A stretch of DNA of 64,000 nucleotides from Verrucomicrobiota bacterium (GCA_017301975.1 JAFLEI010000003.1:221853-285852), one strand, 5' to 3'; positions 36,201 through 43,917 are shown, counted from the stretch's first letter. Program-made: numbers and translations. Notes: generated from the sequence alone by a model not told the origin.

Positions 36201-36480
36201 TGGGTATGTCTCCGCCACTGGAAACGACAAGAGCGGTCATGCATTTGTTTCCTGGAACAACGAAAGAGCCCAGCAGAGACAAGTAGACTGCTTTGCGGCG
36301 CTCAAGGCAGGACAAAAAATCGGTTCTTATGAAGGGAGCTTGCTTGGCAAATGGGTGGAGGAGCGCCTTGAAAGCGTGAACTTCCAAGTTCCATTGTCCG
36401 CAGTCGAGTTTTTTCAGATCAGGTGGCGAGCGATCAGAAAAGTGGTGTTTAAAAACATCGTCATTCCTCCCCTCCCATGA
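33289..36480 (+). CDS. Ser/Thr protein kinase fused to Gly-rich repeats, SdpI-like and S26-peptidase-like membrane regions
   Basis: A 1063-residue membrane protein. Hanks-type kinase at about residues 55-300: GHGGMSAVF loop, Lys83 (ALKV), HRDIKPEN with Asp176, DFG at 194-196. Residues 352-442 are a run of short glycine repeats (FGGYARGLFA, GGMAVGVFALGG and similar). TM segments follow, then a SdpI-like region (LVPMNSFYGVRLPS, DERWYDVN), then a stretch resembling signal peptidase I (ASYSIPHGNEPG, VAGDLIAYAHESG, LARVV) in which the catalytic Lys position is Ala. A 390-residue unfamiliar C-terminal region ends the protein. It probably senses envelope state. ATGA overlap with the sigma gene at 36477. 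Confidence 0.85.
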   Translation: MDSSSPSSDPFHGLNPADLMAAAAMPTDGGADTLPLSPRDLPSLAEIAAAFPDLEILDLIGHGGMSAVFRARQPRLDRVVALKVLPKSLAATPGFAERFTREGRVLARLSHPNIVTVHDFGESGGFCFLIMEYVDGVNLRQAMRAGRFTPEQALNIIPVMCEALQYAHSQGVLHRDIKPENILLDTKGRVKIADFGIAKILDENGDGGMMLTQSGAKLGTAPYMAPEQIEQPGSVDHRADIYSLGVVFYEMLTGELPLGRFAAPSEKSAVNGNMDEVVFRALAKDRAMRQQSAGEFKTQIEGIASMPPQMRRSLALRFSSFEYKSKRTLLGRPLLHITSGIDPTTGRKRTARGFFAFGDRAVGVVAFGGYARGLFACGGMAVGVFALGGMSIGLISWGGFALALLLAYGGMSVGFLSAGGLALGWEAAGGLAAGVHAYGGQVFALVSGMGGQVHAPHVMKNLMEAPPLLLWLVRVTNQTGVLATWIWLPMMIPSVLMPWWARRQLEFEAQGGAQRPTAWHERPSRVLWLLPATVLLFLSLIWMTLHWVRAGQTGVTAQTFIASAIGITGCILAAVSLPLWLRLVPMNSFYGVRLPSTFVSDERWYDVNAVFGRHLFCWSLAVIAAGIAGFYQLPRHQDAYSWAAFTLMLVAVAASVVSTLVWMHRHPVGRPAIKPHRLVRNIEQILPALVLGYFIKAFICASYSIPHGNEPGVAKGSWWLASRLNTGFVAGDLIAYAHESGQTWLARVVTVEPKGLQLKRGSSPEEFFMPWDKIIGKMLFPYYSPGAVASAAKDEETASSIPFCQVLEGTRHVDALIPPELKYVQLKLMAQQEWPLQVYDSQGHLVQDAKSLGEVSESLPDRIYASGKEGGDECRLQLWLSHPDFDGKSLVNVELLDESGKPVWAAHGRPGPALSSPKQLPLRSCTLLVGRKGHLPHSVDVEVNYSLGPWELANKIGPEFQGEEMLRKGLSGYVSATGNDKSGHAFVSWNNERAQQRQVDCFAALKAGQKIGSYEGSLLGKWVEERLESVNFQVPLSAVEFFQIRWRAIRKVVFKNIVIPPLP

Positions 36481-37193
36481 CCTCCTCCTTCCACGACACC
36501 CGTTGGACGCTCGTCTCACGTTCTCGTGGCGAGGATGCACACGCGAAGGTGGCGCTCAGTGAATTGTGCGAGGCCTACTACGCACCCGTGATGGCGTTTC
36601 TGCGGCGTGACGGGCGTGCGGAGGATGTGGCGCGGGATCTGGCGCATGACTTCTTCGCCAAGCTGCTCGCGGGCGGGACCATTGACGGGGCCGATCCTTT
36701 GCGTGGGAAATTTCGCAGCTACCTGCTCATGGTCTTGAAACGATTCGCCGCCAATCAACGAATTCATGATCAAGCGGCCAAGCGCGGCGGTGGCCAGATC
36801 CATGCGGTGATCGACGGCGAGTCCGACACGACAGGTGCGGGCCTGCAAATCGCCGATACGCGCACTGAAGCACCGGATGCAGCCTTTGACCGCCAATGGG
36901 CGCTGACCTTGCTCGCGCGTGCGCTGGCACGTTTGGAGTCCGAGATGCGGGACGAAGGCAAGTCAGAGCACTTTGAGGTACTGAAACCGTGGCTGACAGC
37001 AGAAGCCGATGCGACACCGCAAAGCGCGGTGGCCACGAAACTCGGCATGAGCATCGACGCCATCAAAGTGGCCGTGCATCGCCTGCGGAAACGCTTCCGC
37101 GAGGCCGTGAGAGCGGAGATCGCGCAGACGGTCAGTGATGCGGATACGGTGCGCGAGGAAATGGACTCGCTGATGGCGGCGCTGAGAAAATAA
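36477..37193 (+). CDS. ECF-type RNA polymerase sigma factor, kinase-linked group
   Basis: A 238-residue sigma-70 family protein. Region 2 reads ALSELCEAYYAPVMAFLRRD, then DVARDLAHDFFAKLLAGG and FRSYLLMVLKRFAANQ; region 4 is AVATKLGMSIDAIKVAVHRL. The MTSSFHDTRWTLV start is typical of the group found beside Ser/Thr kinases in Verrucomicrobia and Planctomycetes. Its ATG overlaps the kinase stop, so it is probably activated through that kinase rather than by an anti-sigma factor (inference from family and context). Confidence 0.9.
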   Translation: MTSSFHDTRWTLVSRSRGEDAHAKVALSELCEAYYAPVMAFLRRDGRAEDVARDLAHDFFAKLLAGGTIDGADPLRGKFRSYLLMVLKRFAANQRIHDQAAKRGGGQIHAVIDGESDTTGAGLQIADTRTEAPDAAFDRQWALTLLARALARLESEMRDEGKSEHFEVLKPWLTAEADATPQSAVATKLGMSIDAIKVAVHRLRKRFREAVRAEIAQTVSDADTVREEMDSLMAALRK

Positions 37194-37197
37194 AAAT

Positions 37198-37240
37198 CCC
37201 CTGTCCTTGCGGAACAGGGGATCTCGCGTTGCACAGCAAC
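37198..37240. repeat. double hairpin of the CTGTTCC/GTTGC type between convergent genes
   Basis: Stem cccctgt/acagggg (37198-37220) and stem gttgc-aca-gcaac (37228-37240). The two stems are degenerate relatives of the two hairpins at 41679-41786 and 50570-50681. Between the converging sigma-factor and aspS genes they may also terminate both transcripts. No GTAG is attached here. Confidence 0.6.
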
Positions 37241-37250
37241 AAAGGGAACT

Positions 37251-39107
37251 TTACGCCACCGGCGCAGCAGCAGCGGCAGCGGCAGCGGCAGCGGCAGTCT
37301 CCGGCTTCTTCTCCTTCCAGGTGCTCTGGATGTAGATTTCGCGCAGGGTCTTGAAGTCGATGTTCGTCGGGCTGTCGGTCATCAAGTCGCTGCCCCTGTT
37401 GTTCTTCGGGAAGGCGATGACTTCGCGGATGCTTTCCTCTCCGCTGACAAGCATGGCGATGCGGTCCAGACCCAGGGCAAGGCCGCCGTGGGGCGGCGCA
37501 CCGAAGCGGAAGGCGTCGAGCAGATGGCCGAACTTGTGGGCCTGCTCTTCTTCGTTCACGCCGAGAACGCTGAACATCTTGGCCTGCAGATCCTTCTCGT
37601 GAATTCGGATGGAGCCGCCGCCGAGTTCGTAGCCGTTGAGGACCACGTCGTAGGCTTCAGCGCGCACCTTGCCGTATTCACCGGCGTCCATGAGCGGAAT
37701 GTCCTCGGTCTTCGGACGGGTGAAGGGATGATGCACGGCCACCCAGCTCTGCGTTTCGGCATCCTGGGCCAGCAATGGGAAATCAACGACCCAGAGGAAG
37801 TTGAAGGCGGTGCTGTCCTTGGTCAGCGCGGTCATGTTGGCGATCTCGACGCGCACGCGGCCGAGGATGTCGCAGGCTTCCTGCCAGGTGCCGGCGTAGA
37901 AGAACACGATGTCGTTTTCCACGACGCCGAGCTTGGCTATGAGGGCCTTCTGCTCGTCTTCGCTGAAGAACTTCCAGAGCGGGCTCTTGTATTCGAGCAC
38001 GCCGTTGGCATCACGCTCCACCTTGATGAAGGCGAGCTGCTTCACTTTCATACCTGCCTGCGTGGCGATCTCGTTCAGACGGATCATCTGACCCGTGGTG
38101 ATGCCGGCGAAGCCCTTGGCGTTGATGGCACGCACGACGCCACCGTTTTCAATGGTGCTGCGGAAGATTTTGAAGCCGCTGTTCGCGAAGACATCGGCCA
38201 TGTCCACGATCTCATTGCCGTAGCGCGTGTCTGGCTTGTCGGAGCCGTAGCGGTCCATGGCTTCCTGATACGTCATGCGCGGAAAGGGCGAGGGGATGTC
38301 GCGTCCGGTGCCGGCCTTGAACATGCTCACGAGCAAACCTTCGACGAGGTTCAGGATGTCCTCGCGCTCGATGAAGCTGGCTTCGATGTCGATCTGCGTG
38401 AACTCGGGCTGGCGGTCGGCACGAAGGTCTTCATCGCGGAAGCAGCGGGCAATTTGAAAGTAGCGCTCCAGTCCGGCCACCATCATGAGCTGCTTGTACT
38501 GCTGCGGGGCCTGCGGCAGCGCGTAGAAGCGGCCGGGGTTCAAGCGGGCAGGCACCAGGAAGTCGCGCGCGCCTTCCGGTGTCGGATTGCTCAGAATCGG
38601 GGTTTCGACCTCGATGAAGCCGGCGGCGTCGAGGTAGTTGCGCGCGGTGTTGGTGATCTTGTGGCGCGTGCGGATGTTCTTGTTCATGCGCTCGCGGCGC
38701 AGGTCCAGGTAGCGGTACTTCATCCGCATGTCTTCGTTGGACAGCTCACGGTCGAGCTGGAAGGGCAGCACGTCGGCCTTGTTGAGGATTTTGAATTCCG
38801 TGGCGACGATTTCGACATCGCCGGTGCCGAGCTTGGAGTTTTCCGTGCCCGTGAGGCGTGCGGCCACCTTGCCGGTGACCTGCAGCACGTCTTCATCACG
38901 CAGGTGATGGCTCTGCGCGGCCAGTTCAGCGTTTTCTTCCGGGCGGAACACCACCTGAGTCAGGCCTTCGCGGTCACGCAGGTCGATGAAGATGACGCCG
39001 CCATGGTCGCGAGCCGAATTCACCCAGCCACACAGGGTGACGGTCTGGCCGATGTGCTCTGAGCGGACGGCGTTGCAGTGAAGGGAACGGTAGGCGTTGG
39101 GGATCAT
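37251..39107 (-). CDS. aspS: aspartyl-tRNA synthetase with polyalanine C-terminal tail
   Basis: A 618-residue bacterial-type class IIb AspRS: N-terminal OB fold (TVTLCGWVNSARDHGGVIFI), motif 2 (ARCFRDEDLRADRQPEFTQ), a bacterial GAD insertion, and motif 3 (GLALGLDRIAML). It charges tRNA-Asp, possibly tRNA-Asn too if no AsnRS exists. The C-terminus ends in a run of more than ten alanines encoded by a GGCAGC-type microsatellite at about 37259-37300. The ATG at 39105-39107 matches the family start; the longer frame would add a non-homologous extension. Confidence 0.97.
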   Translation of the reverse strand: MIPNAYRSLHCNAVRSEHIGQTVTLCGWVNSARDHGGVIFIDLRDREGLTQVVFRPEENAELAAQSHHLRDEDVLQVTGKVAARLTGTENSKLGTGDVEIVATEFKILNKADVLPFQLDRELSNEDMRMKYRYLDLRRERMNKNIRTRHKITNTARNYLDAAGFIEVETPILSNPTPEGARDFLVPARLNPGRFYALPQAPQQYKQLMMVAGLERYFQIARCFRDEDLRADRQPEFTQIDIEASFIEREDILNLVEGLLVSMFKAGTGRDIPSPFPRMTYQEAMDRYGSDKPDTRYGNEIVDMADVFANSGFKIFRSTIENGGVVRAINAKGFAGITTGQMIRLNEIATQAGMKVKQLAFIKVERDANGVLEYKSPLWKFFSEDEQKALIAKLGVVENDIVFFYAGTWQEACDILGRVRVEIANMTALTKDSTAFNFLWVVDFPLLAQDAETQSWVAVHHPFTRPKTEDIPLMDAGEYGKVRAEAYDVVLNGYELGGGSIRIHEKDLQAKMFSVLGVNEEEQAHKFGHLLDAFRFGAPPHGGLALGLDRIAMLVSGEESIREVIAFPKNNRGSDLMTDSPTNIDFKTLREIYIQSTWKEKKPETAAAAAAAAAAAPVA

Positions 39108-39227
39108 GGCGGAAAAAGGGCGCGTAGAGTCGGCGGATTCGGCCCGCGTGCAAGGGGGAAAGGCGGGGGGAGAAACAGGGCTTTTTGCGGGCAAGGTCGG
39201 CCGCGTGCGTGGCGTTCACTCGGGCCT

Positions 39228-40718
39228 ATGTTTTGGAAATTCCTGTTTCTGGCCGCCACCTTTGCCACGGCACTCTCCGCCGCCGAGAGGCCCAATGTCG
39301 TGTTCTTCCTCGTGGATGATCTGGGGCAGCGCGATATCGGCTGCTACGGAAGCACCTTCTATGAGACGCCCCACATCGACGGTCTGGCCAAGCAGGGCGC
39401 ACGTTTCACCGATGCCTACGCGGCATGCCCGGTGTGCTCTCCCACGCGCGCTGCCGTGCAGACGGGGCGCTGGCCGCAGCGCACGGGCATCACCGACTAC
39501 ATCGGCTCTCCGCTGAAGCCGGAGGGCTGGAAGCGCAACACGCTGCTGCTGCCTGCGCCGTATTCGGACCGCCTGGCGCATGAGGAGGTGACGCTGGGTG
39601 AGCTCATGAAGAGCGCCGGCTACGCCACCTTTTTCGCCGGCAAGTGGCACCTCGGCCCCGAGGGCTTCTGGCCGAAGAACCAGGGCTACGATGTGAACAT
39701 GGGCGGCGTTGACCGCGGCGGCCCCTATGGCCGTGGCAAGTACTTCGTGCCCTATGACAACCCGCGCCTGCCCGACGGCCCGCCCGGCGAGCACCTGCCG
39801 GACCGCCTCGCCACGGAGGCCTGCAAGTTCATCGAGGCGCACAAAGCGGAGCCCTTTTTCACCTTCTTCTCCTTCTACTCCGTGCACACGCCTCTCCAAT
39901 CGCGCCCGGATTTGCAGGCCAAGTATGAGGCCAAGCGCCAGAAGCTGGGGCTGGAGCCCAAGTTTGGCCGCGAGGAGCCGCGAGATGTGCGCCTGGTGCA
40001 GGAGCACGCGGTGTATGCCGGCATGGTGGAGGCGATGGACGCCGCCGTGGGCAAGGTTTTGTCCAAACTCGACGAACTGGGCCTCGCCAAAAACACGATC
40101 ATCATTTTCACCTCGGACAACGGCGGCCTGAGCACCAGCGAGGGCTCCCCCACGTCCAATCTCCCCCTGCGCGGCGGCAAAGGCTGGCTCTATGAGGGCG
40201 GCATCCGCGAGCCCCTCATCGTCCGCTGGCCCGGCGTGGTGAAGCCGGGCGCGGAGGTGACCACGCCCGTGTGCAGCCCCGACTACTTTGCCACGCTGGC
40301 AGACGTGACCGGCAGCCAGCCCGCCGCCAAGATCGACGGCGTGAGCCTGCGCCCCCTGCTGGAGGGGAAGGGCAGCCTGCCCGACCGAGCGCTCTTCTGG
40401 CACTATCCACACTATGGCAATCAGGGCGGCGCACCCGGAGCCGCCATGCGCCAGGGCGACTGGAAGCTCATCCAGTGGTATGAGCAGGACCAGCCCGAGC
40501 TTTTCAATCTGAAGGACGACCTCGGCGAGACGAAAAACCTCGCCGCGCAGGAGCCGCAGCGGGTGCAGGCCATGCTCAAAGAACTGGAGGCCTGGCGCAA
40601 GGACGTGGGCGCGGTGATGCCCACGAAAAACCCTGCCTTTGACCCCGCCGAGCCCAACGGGCGCGGGGTGCAGGCCAAAGGCCCGCCCAAAAAGGCAGTG
40701 GGTAAAAAGGCCAAATAG
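39228..40718 (+). CDS. secreted formylglycine sulfatase
   Basis: A 496-residue type I sulfatase: signal peptide (MFWKFLFLAATFATALSA), metal-binding Asp pair in VVFFLVDDLGQ (30-31), the formylglycine motif CSPTR at 70-74, the FFAGKWHLG lysine/histidine motif, and FTSDNGG for the second metal Asp-Asn. It needs activation by a formylglycine-generating enzyme. It desulfates a polysaccharide or small ester; substrate unknown. The tail after about residue 480 is Lys/Pro-rich. ATG 39228 is selected by the signal peptide. Confidence 0.93.
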   Translation: MFWKFLFLAATFATALSAAERPNVVFFLVDDLGQRDIGCYGSTFYETPHIDGLAKQGARFTDAYAACPVCSPTRAAVQTGRWPQRTGITDYIGSPLKPEGWKRNTLLLPAPYSDRLAHEEVTLGELMKSAGYATFFAGKWHLGPEGFWPKNQGYDVNMGGVDRGGPYGRGKYFVPYDNPRLPDGPPGEHLPDRLATEACKFIEAHKAEPFFTFFSFYSVHTPLQSRPDLQAKYEAKRQKLGLEPKFGREEPRDVRLVQEHAVYAGMVEAMDAAVGKVLSKLDELGLAKNTIIIFTSDNGGLSTSEGSPTSNLPLRGGKGWLYEGGIREPLIVRWPGVVKPGAEVTTPVCSPDYFATLADVTGSQPAAKIDGVSLRPLLEGKGSLPDRALFWHYPHYGNQGGAPGAAMRQGDWKLIQWYEQDQPELFNLKDDLGETKNLAAQEPQRVQAMLKELEAWRKDVGAVMPTKNPAFDPAEPNGRGVQAKGPPKKAVGKKAK

Positions 40719-40908
40719 GGGGCACACGACTCCCGGATTGATTCCACCATCCAGATCCTTCTCGCGCGCCGATCCATGGATGCGCTCTTGTGACGTGCAC
40801 TCAAGAGCCACCGGCTTTCGGGTGGCGTTCAGATTCAGTGGGAATAAAACAATGCTCGATCCGTCATACCAGTATGTGATTACCATGTAGTCTCGGTAAT
40901 TGGCAAAA

Positions 40909-40940
40909 GTTAGACAAACTCGGTCATTATGTTAGACAAA
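40909..40940 (+). promoter_or_regulatory. direct repeat GTTAGACAAA x2, likely operator before the ECF sigma gene
   Basis: Identical decamers at 40909-40918 and 40931-40940, starts 22 bases apart, i.e. two helical turns on the same face. They lie about 70-100 bases upstream of the sigma-factor ATG, in an AT-rich stretch. The remaining gap from 40719 holds a weak gccacc/ggtggc hairpin (40807-40826) after the sulfatase and nothing else that I recognise. Confidence 0.5.
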
Positions 40941-41010
40941 ATCAAAACAAATCTTTGACGAAGCCGGTTTTGTCGCAATTATTCACCCCTGTCAGGTAAA
41001 ACCAATCATC

Positions 41011-41607
41011 ATGAACACGACTGAACATTCCCCTGAGGTTGACCCCAATGTCGTCGAAGACATCCGCCTGCTGAAGCGCATCTCGGAACGCGATTCCGCC
41101 AGCTTCCAGACCTTCTACAAAAAGTACAGCGGCCTCATTTTCGCCTCGATTTCGAACGTCTTGAACGACCACCACGACACGGAGGACGTCATGCAGGAGG
41201 TTCTCGTACAGGTCTGGAACAAGGCCCACCTCTACGAACCCCGCAAAGGCAAGCCGCTCACCTGGCTGACGACTTTGGCTCGCAACCGTGCCATCGACCG
41301 CATCCGCTCCAAGCAGCGCCGCTCCCGCCTGAACGACGATTTCGAAAACGAGAACAAGAAGGACCAGTTCGAATTCGAACCCTCCGGTCACGAAAACCTC
41401 GAGTTCAAGGAGCGCGACACCATCCTCCACAGCGCCGTATCCCGCCTCACGCAGGATCAGCGCGAAGCCATTGAGCTGACCTACTTCACCGGCCTGACCC
41501 AGGCCGAAGTAGCCGAGCGTTTGCATGAGCCTCTTGGCACGATCAAAGCTCGTATTCGTCGCGGCGTGAACCGCCTCGAGACGCTGGTGAAGCCACGTCT
41601 CGCCTAA
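41011..41607 (+). CDS. ECF sigma factor (SigK/RpoE-like)
   Basis: A 198-residue sigma-70 factor: region 2 (SFQTFYKKYSGLIFASISNV, DTEDVMQEVLVQVWNKAH, PLTWLTTLARNRAIDRIRSK) and region 4 (LTQDQREAIELTYFTGLTQA, PLGTIKARIRRGVNRLE). Monocistronic, with no visible anti-sigma gene next to it. The upstream direct repeat may mediate its regulation. A strong terminator follows at 41641. Confidence 0.95.
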   Translation: MNTTEHSPEVDPNVVEDIRLLKRISERDSASFQTFYKKYSGLIFASISNVLNDHHDTEDVMQEVLVQVWNKAHLYEPRKGKPLTWLTTLARNRAIDRIRSKQRRSRLNDDFENENKKDQFEFEPSGHENLEFKERDTILHSAVSRLTQDQREAIELTYFTGLTQAEVAERLHEPLGTIKARIRRGVNRLETLVKPRLA

Positions 41608-41640
41608 ATTTCCAAACCCCCAAAACCTGGAAAACCCAAG

Positions 41641-41673
41641 GAGAGGGGCGGACTTCGGTCCGCCTCTCTTTTT
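41641..41673 (+). terminator. Rho-independent terminator
   Basis: Stem gagagg..cgga/tccgcctctc with a cttcgg tetraloop-like turn, followed by five T. Ends the ECF sigma factor transcript. Confidence 0.9.
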
Positions 41674-41678
41674 GTTTG

Positions 41679-41786
41679 GTAGCCTTGTTGCTGCGCAACA
41701 AGGAAGAGCCTTCGCCGCGTCCACAGTGCGCGGTAGTCCTCCTGCGTTATACCGTTGCGGCGCGCACCCCTGTTCCGCAGGAACAG
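41679..41786. repeat. REP/BIME-like element, GTTGC/CTGTTCC family
   Basis: GTAG at 41679-41682 followed by hairpin ccttgttgc-tgc-gcaacaagg (41683-41703), then about 65 bases, then the second hairpin ctgttcc-gca-ggaacag (41770-41786). This is the same pair of hairpins as at 50570-50681, in the opposite orientation. It lies between the sigma-factor terminator and the stop of dtd. Confidence 0.8.
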
Positions 41787-41794
41787 CGCTGCTT

Positions 41795-42247
41795 TCACTC
41801 CCTCGCCCGGGAATCGATGCAGATCGTCACCGGACCGTCGTTCACCAGCGCCACCTTCATGTCCGCCCCGAAGATGCCGCGCGCCACAGGCCTGCCCATC
41901 TCGGCCTCCAGCAGCGCCAGAAACTGCTGATAGAGCGGGATAGCGACCTCAGGGCGTGCGGCACGGATGAAGCTGGGGCGGTTGCCCTTTTTGGTGCTGG
42001 CATGCAGCGTGAACTGGCTGACCACCAGCAGCTCGCCGCCGATGTCCTTCACGCTGAGGTTCATCTTGCCCTCCTCATCGCCAAAAACGCGCATCTGGGT
42101 GACCTTTTGCACCAGCCAGGCGAGGTCGTCGGGCGTGTCTTCGTGCTCAATGCCCGCAAGGATCATGAAGCCGCCGCCGATCTGGCCGGTGATCGTGTCA
42201 TCGACGGTGACGGAGGCGGAGGAGACGCGTTGGAGGACGAGGCGCAT
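41795..42247 (-). CDS. dtd: D-aminoacyl-tRNA deacylase
   Basis: A 150-residue DTD: MRLVLQRVSSASVTVDDTIT start, then LLVVSQFTLHAST (catalytic Thr region) and GIFGADMKVALVNDGPVTIC (cross-subunit Gly-cisPro motif). It hydrolyses D-amino acids, and Gly-tRNA-Ala, off tRNA for translation quality control. Length and both signature motifs are canonical. Possibly in one minus-strand run with the HNH pair 12 bases upstream. Confidence 0.96.
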   Translation of the reverse strand: MRLVLQRVSSASVTVDDTITGQIGGGFMILAGIEHEDTPDDLAWLVQKVTQMRVFGDEEGKMNLSVKDIGGELLVVSQFTLHASTKKGNRPSFIRAARPEVAIPLYQQFLALLEAEMGRPVARGIFGADMKVALVNDGPVTICIDSRARE

Positions 42248-42258
42248 GGGGGGGATGG

Positions 42259-42639
42259 CTATTCGGCGGCTCGAAGATCTAACTGATCAGGAGAGTTCAT
42301 GTTTAGAACTTGGATGGTGGTTCGCCCGACTGCCGTTTTACCGATGAGATGAATGCCCTTCCACGCGAAGTGATCATTCCAGTTTTGCTGGCGAGGATGA
42401 AACAGTTCGGTGACTGCTCCTGTCGAAGGATCAATGCCTGTCAGATTGGGCCCTTTATGCAAATTGCAGTCAATGCATGCGAGGCTGAGATTGTCAGGAT
42501 CGTCGGTGCCGCCGTGTTTTCGTGGACGGATGTGCTCAATATGGAGAGCGGCCAGGGGAGAGTCGTCCTGATGCAGACCGCAGTATTCACAGCGTAGGCC
42601 CGCTCGCTGCCGCACGAATGCTTTCGCAGCTTCCGTCAC
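42259..42639 (-). CDS. HNH endonuclease-like protein
   Basis: A 126-residue protein with a zinc-bound HNH domain: LRCEYCGLHQ (CxxC), LHIEHIRPRKHGGTDDPDNL (His-Glu-His and Asn) and LACIDCNLHKG (second CxxC). The C-terminal part is short and lacks a second domain. Its ATG overlaps the stop of the upstream 100-residue gene (ATGA). It is a stand-alone nuclease-like protein in a widely distributed two-gene pair; not obviously phage-borne. Confidence 0.9.
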   Translation of the reverse strand: MTEAAKAFVRQRAGLRCEYCGLHQDDSPLAALHIEHIRPRKHGGTDDPDNLSLACIDCNLHKGPNLTGIDPSTGAVTELFHPRQQNWNDHFAWKGIHLIGKTAVGRTTIQVLNMNSPDQLDLRAAE

Positions 42640-42938
42640 GATGCTTTCTCAGATTGCATTTTGCGGGCCTGTCGGCGCAGTGTGGCCACAAACTTGTTGG
42701 CTTGTATGTAGCCCTCATATTCGTCGCGCTCATCTGAGGTCAGCGCCCCCTCGGTGGACTTGCCCGCGAGTTCTTCGATGCGGTCACGCAAGGCCTGGTC
42801 TGGCTGCGCAGCCAGCACTGCTTCCTCCTTGCCGGGAAGCAGAAGACTGAGAAGCGGATGCACACCACGATGAAAGGCTGTCTGGGTACTCACGGGTATA
42901 TTGTAAGGTGCCTCTTCTCTTGGGTCAATCTGCAACAT
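42636..42938 (-). CDS. small helical partner of the HNH gene
   Basis: A 100-residue protein, soluble, with a mid-segment typical of a widespread small family found upstream of HNH genes (IEELAGKSTEGALTSDERDE, then YEGYIQANKFVATLRRQARK). Function unknown; an antitoxin-like or specificity role is conceivable because it overlaps the nuclease gene by 4 bases. Confidence 0.75.
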   Translation of the reverse strand: MLQIDPREEAPYNIPVSTQTAFHRGVHPLLSLLLPGKEEAVLAAQPDQALRDRIEELAGKSTEGALTSDERDEYEGYIQANKFVATLRRQARKMQSEKAS

Positions 42939-42956
42939 GTATGCAGTACAGGTGGG

Positions 42957-43892
42957 TTATTTTCTTTCCATCCACCGATACGCCGCCAGCGAATTCTTCC
43001 AGAAATACTTCTCGCAGGCCTCGCTTCCTTTGCTGCGGAAGTACTCATCGACGATTTTGAAGACGACGGCATACGGCGCGCCTTTGTCGGAGACGGGCCA
43101 GTCGCTGCCGTAGATGAGGCGGTCGGGGCCAAAGGTTTCCCAGAGGTGGTCGAGAATGGGGAGGTAGTAGGAGGTATCGCTCGGAGCCTTGCCGTACTCG
43201 CACTTCACCTGCTCGACGAGGGCGGAGACCTTCATGAAGGTGTTCGGCTGCTTCGCCACGATGCGGGTGTTTTCCTTCCACTCAGGACGCAGTGACTGGG
43301 GATCGCCCGAAGCGCCGAGGTGGTTGATGAGGACGCGCAGGTCGGGTACGTCGGCAGCGAGTTTCGCGGCGTGAGGCAGATAGGCGGGCGAGCCGTTCAA
43401 ATCGAGCTCCAGGCCATGCTTGGCCAGCTCCCGCGCACCGGCGAGCACGGCCTCCTGCTTCGCTGTGTCCTGCAAATGAGCACCGCTCCAGCGCACGCCG
43501 CGAAAGATGGGATTCGCGGCAAAGCGCTCCAGATGGCCTGCAAACTCCGCGCCCGGATCGAGATGGCCTACAAATCCCACGATGCTCTTCTCTTTCGCTG
43601 CCAGATCGAGAATCCACTGGTTGTCCTCCACCAGCGGGCTGGCTTCCACGACGACGGTTTCTTTGACACCATGAGGCGCTGCCACGGCGAGCCAGTCGGC
43701 GGGCAGCACGGTGCGGTAGAGCGGGGAGCCCTTGCCCGGCCACGGCACTCCGCCGGGACGGGTGGGATCATAGAAATGCGTGTGCGTGTCGATGATGCGC
43801 GTCGCAGGCGGCGCGGCCTGGGCGGATTCATGCAGCAGGGCGGAAGTGGCTGCGGCGGCGGTGGTGGACTGGAGAAAGCGGCGGCGGTTCAT
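42957..43892 (-). CDS. secreted amidohydrolase 2 family protein
   Basis: A 311-residue TIM-barrel amidohydrolase. The N-terminus MNRRRFLQSTTAAAATSALL is a Tat-type signal. Metal/catalytic motifs are IIDTHTHFYDP, VRWSGAHL, LRVLINHLGASGD and LIYGSDWPVSDKG (final Asp). Members hydrolyse lactones or decarboxylate aromatic or sugar acids; the exact substrate is not readable. It stands between the HNH pair and the membrane glycosyltransferase, all on the minus strand. Confidence 0.88.
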   Translation of the reverse strand: MNRRRFLQSTTAAAATSALLHESAQAAPPATRIIDTHTHFYDPTRPGGVPWPGKGSPLYRTVLPADWLAVAAPHGVKETVVVEASPLVEDNQWILDLAAKEKSIVGFVGHLDPGAEFAGHLERFAANPIFRGVRWSGAHLQDTAKQEAVLAGARELAKHGLELDLNGSPAYLPHAAKLAADVPDLRVLINHLGASGDPQSLRPEWKENTRIVAKQPNTFMKVSALVEQVKCEYGKAPSDTSYYLPILDHLWETFGPDRLIYGSDWPVSDKGAPYAVVFKIVDEYFRSKGSEACEKYFWKNSLAAYRWMERK

Positions 43893-43917
43893 TGTTCAGC
43901 GGGTGGTTAAATGAAGA

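Noticed and set aside
37488..39062. Plus-strand open frame of about 520 codons opposite aspS
   Set aside because: aspS carries every synthetase motif; the opposite frame is a low-complexity shadow of high-GC coding DNA.
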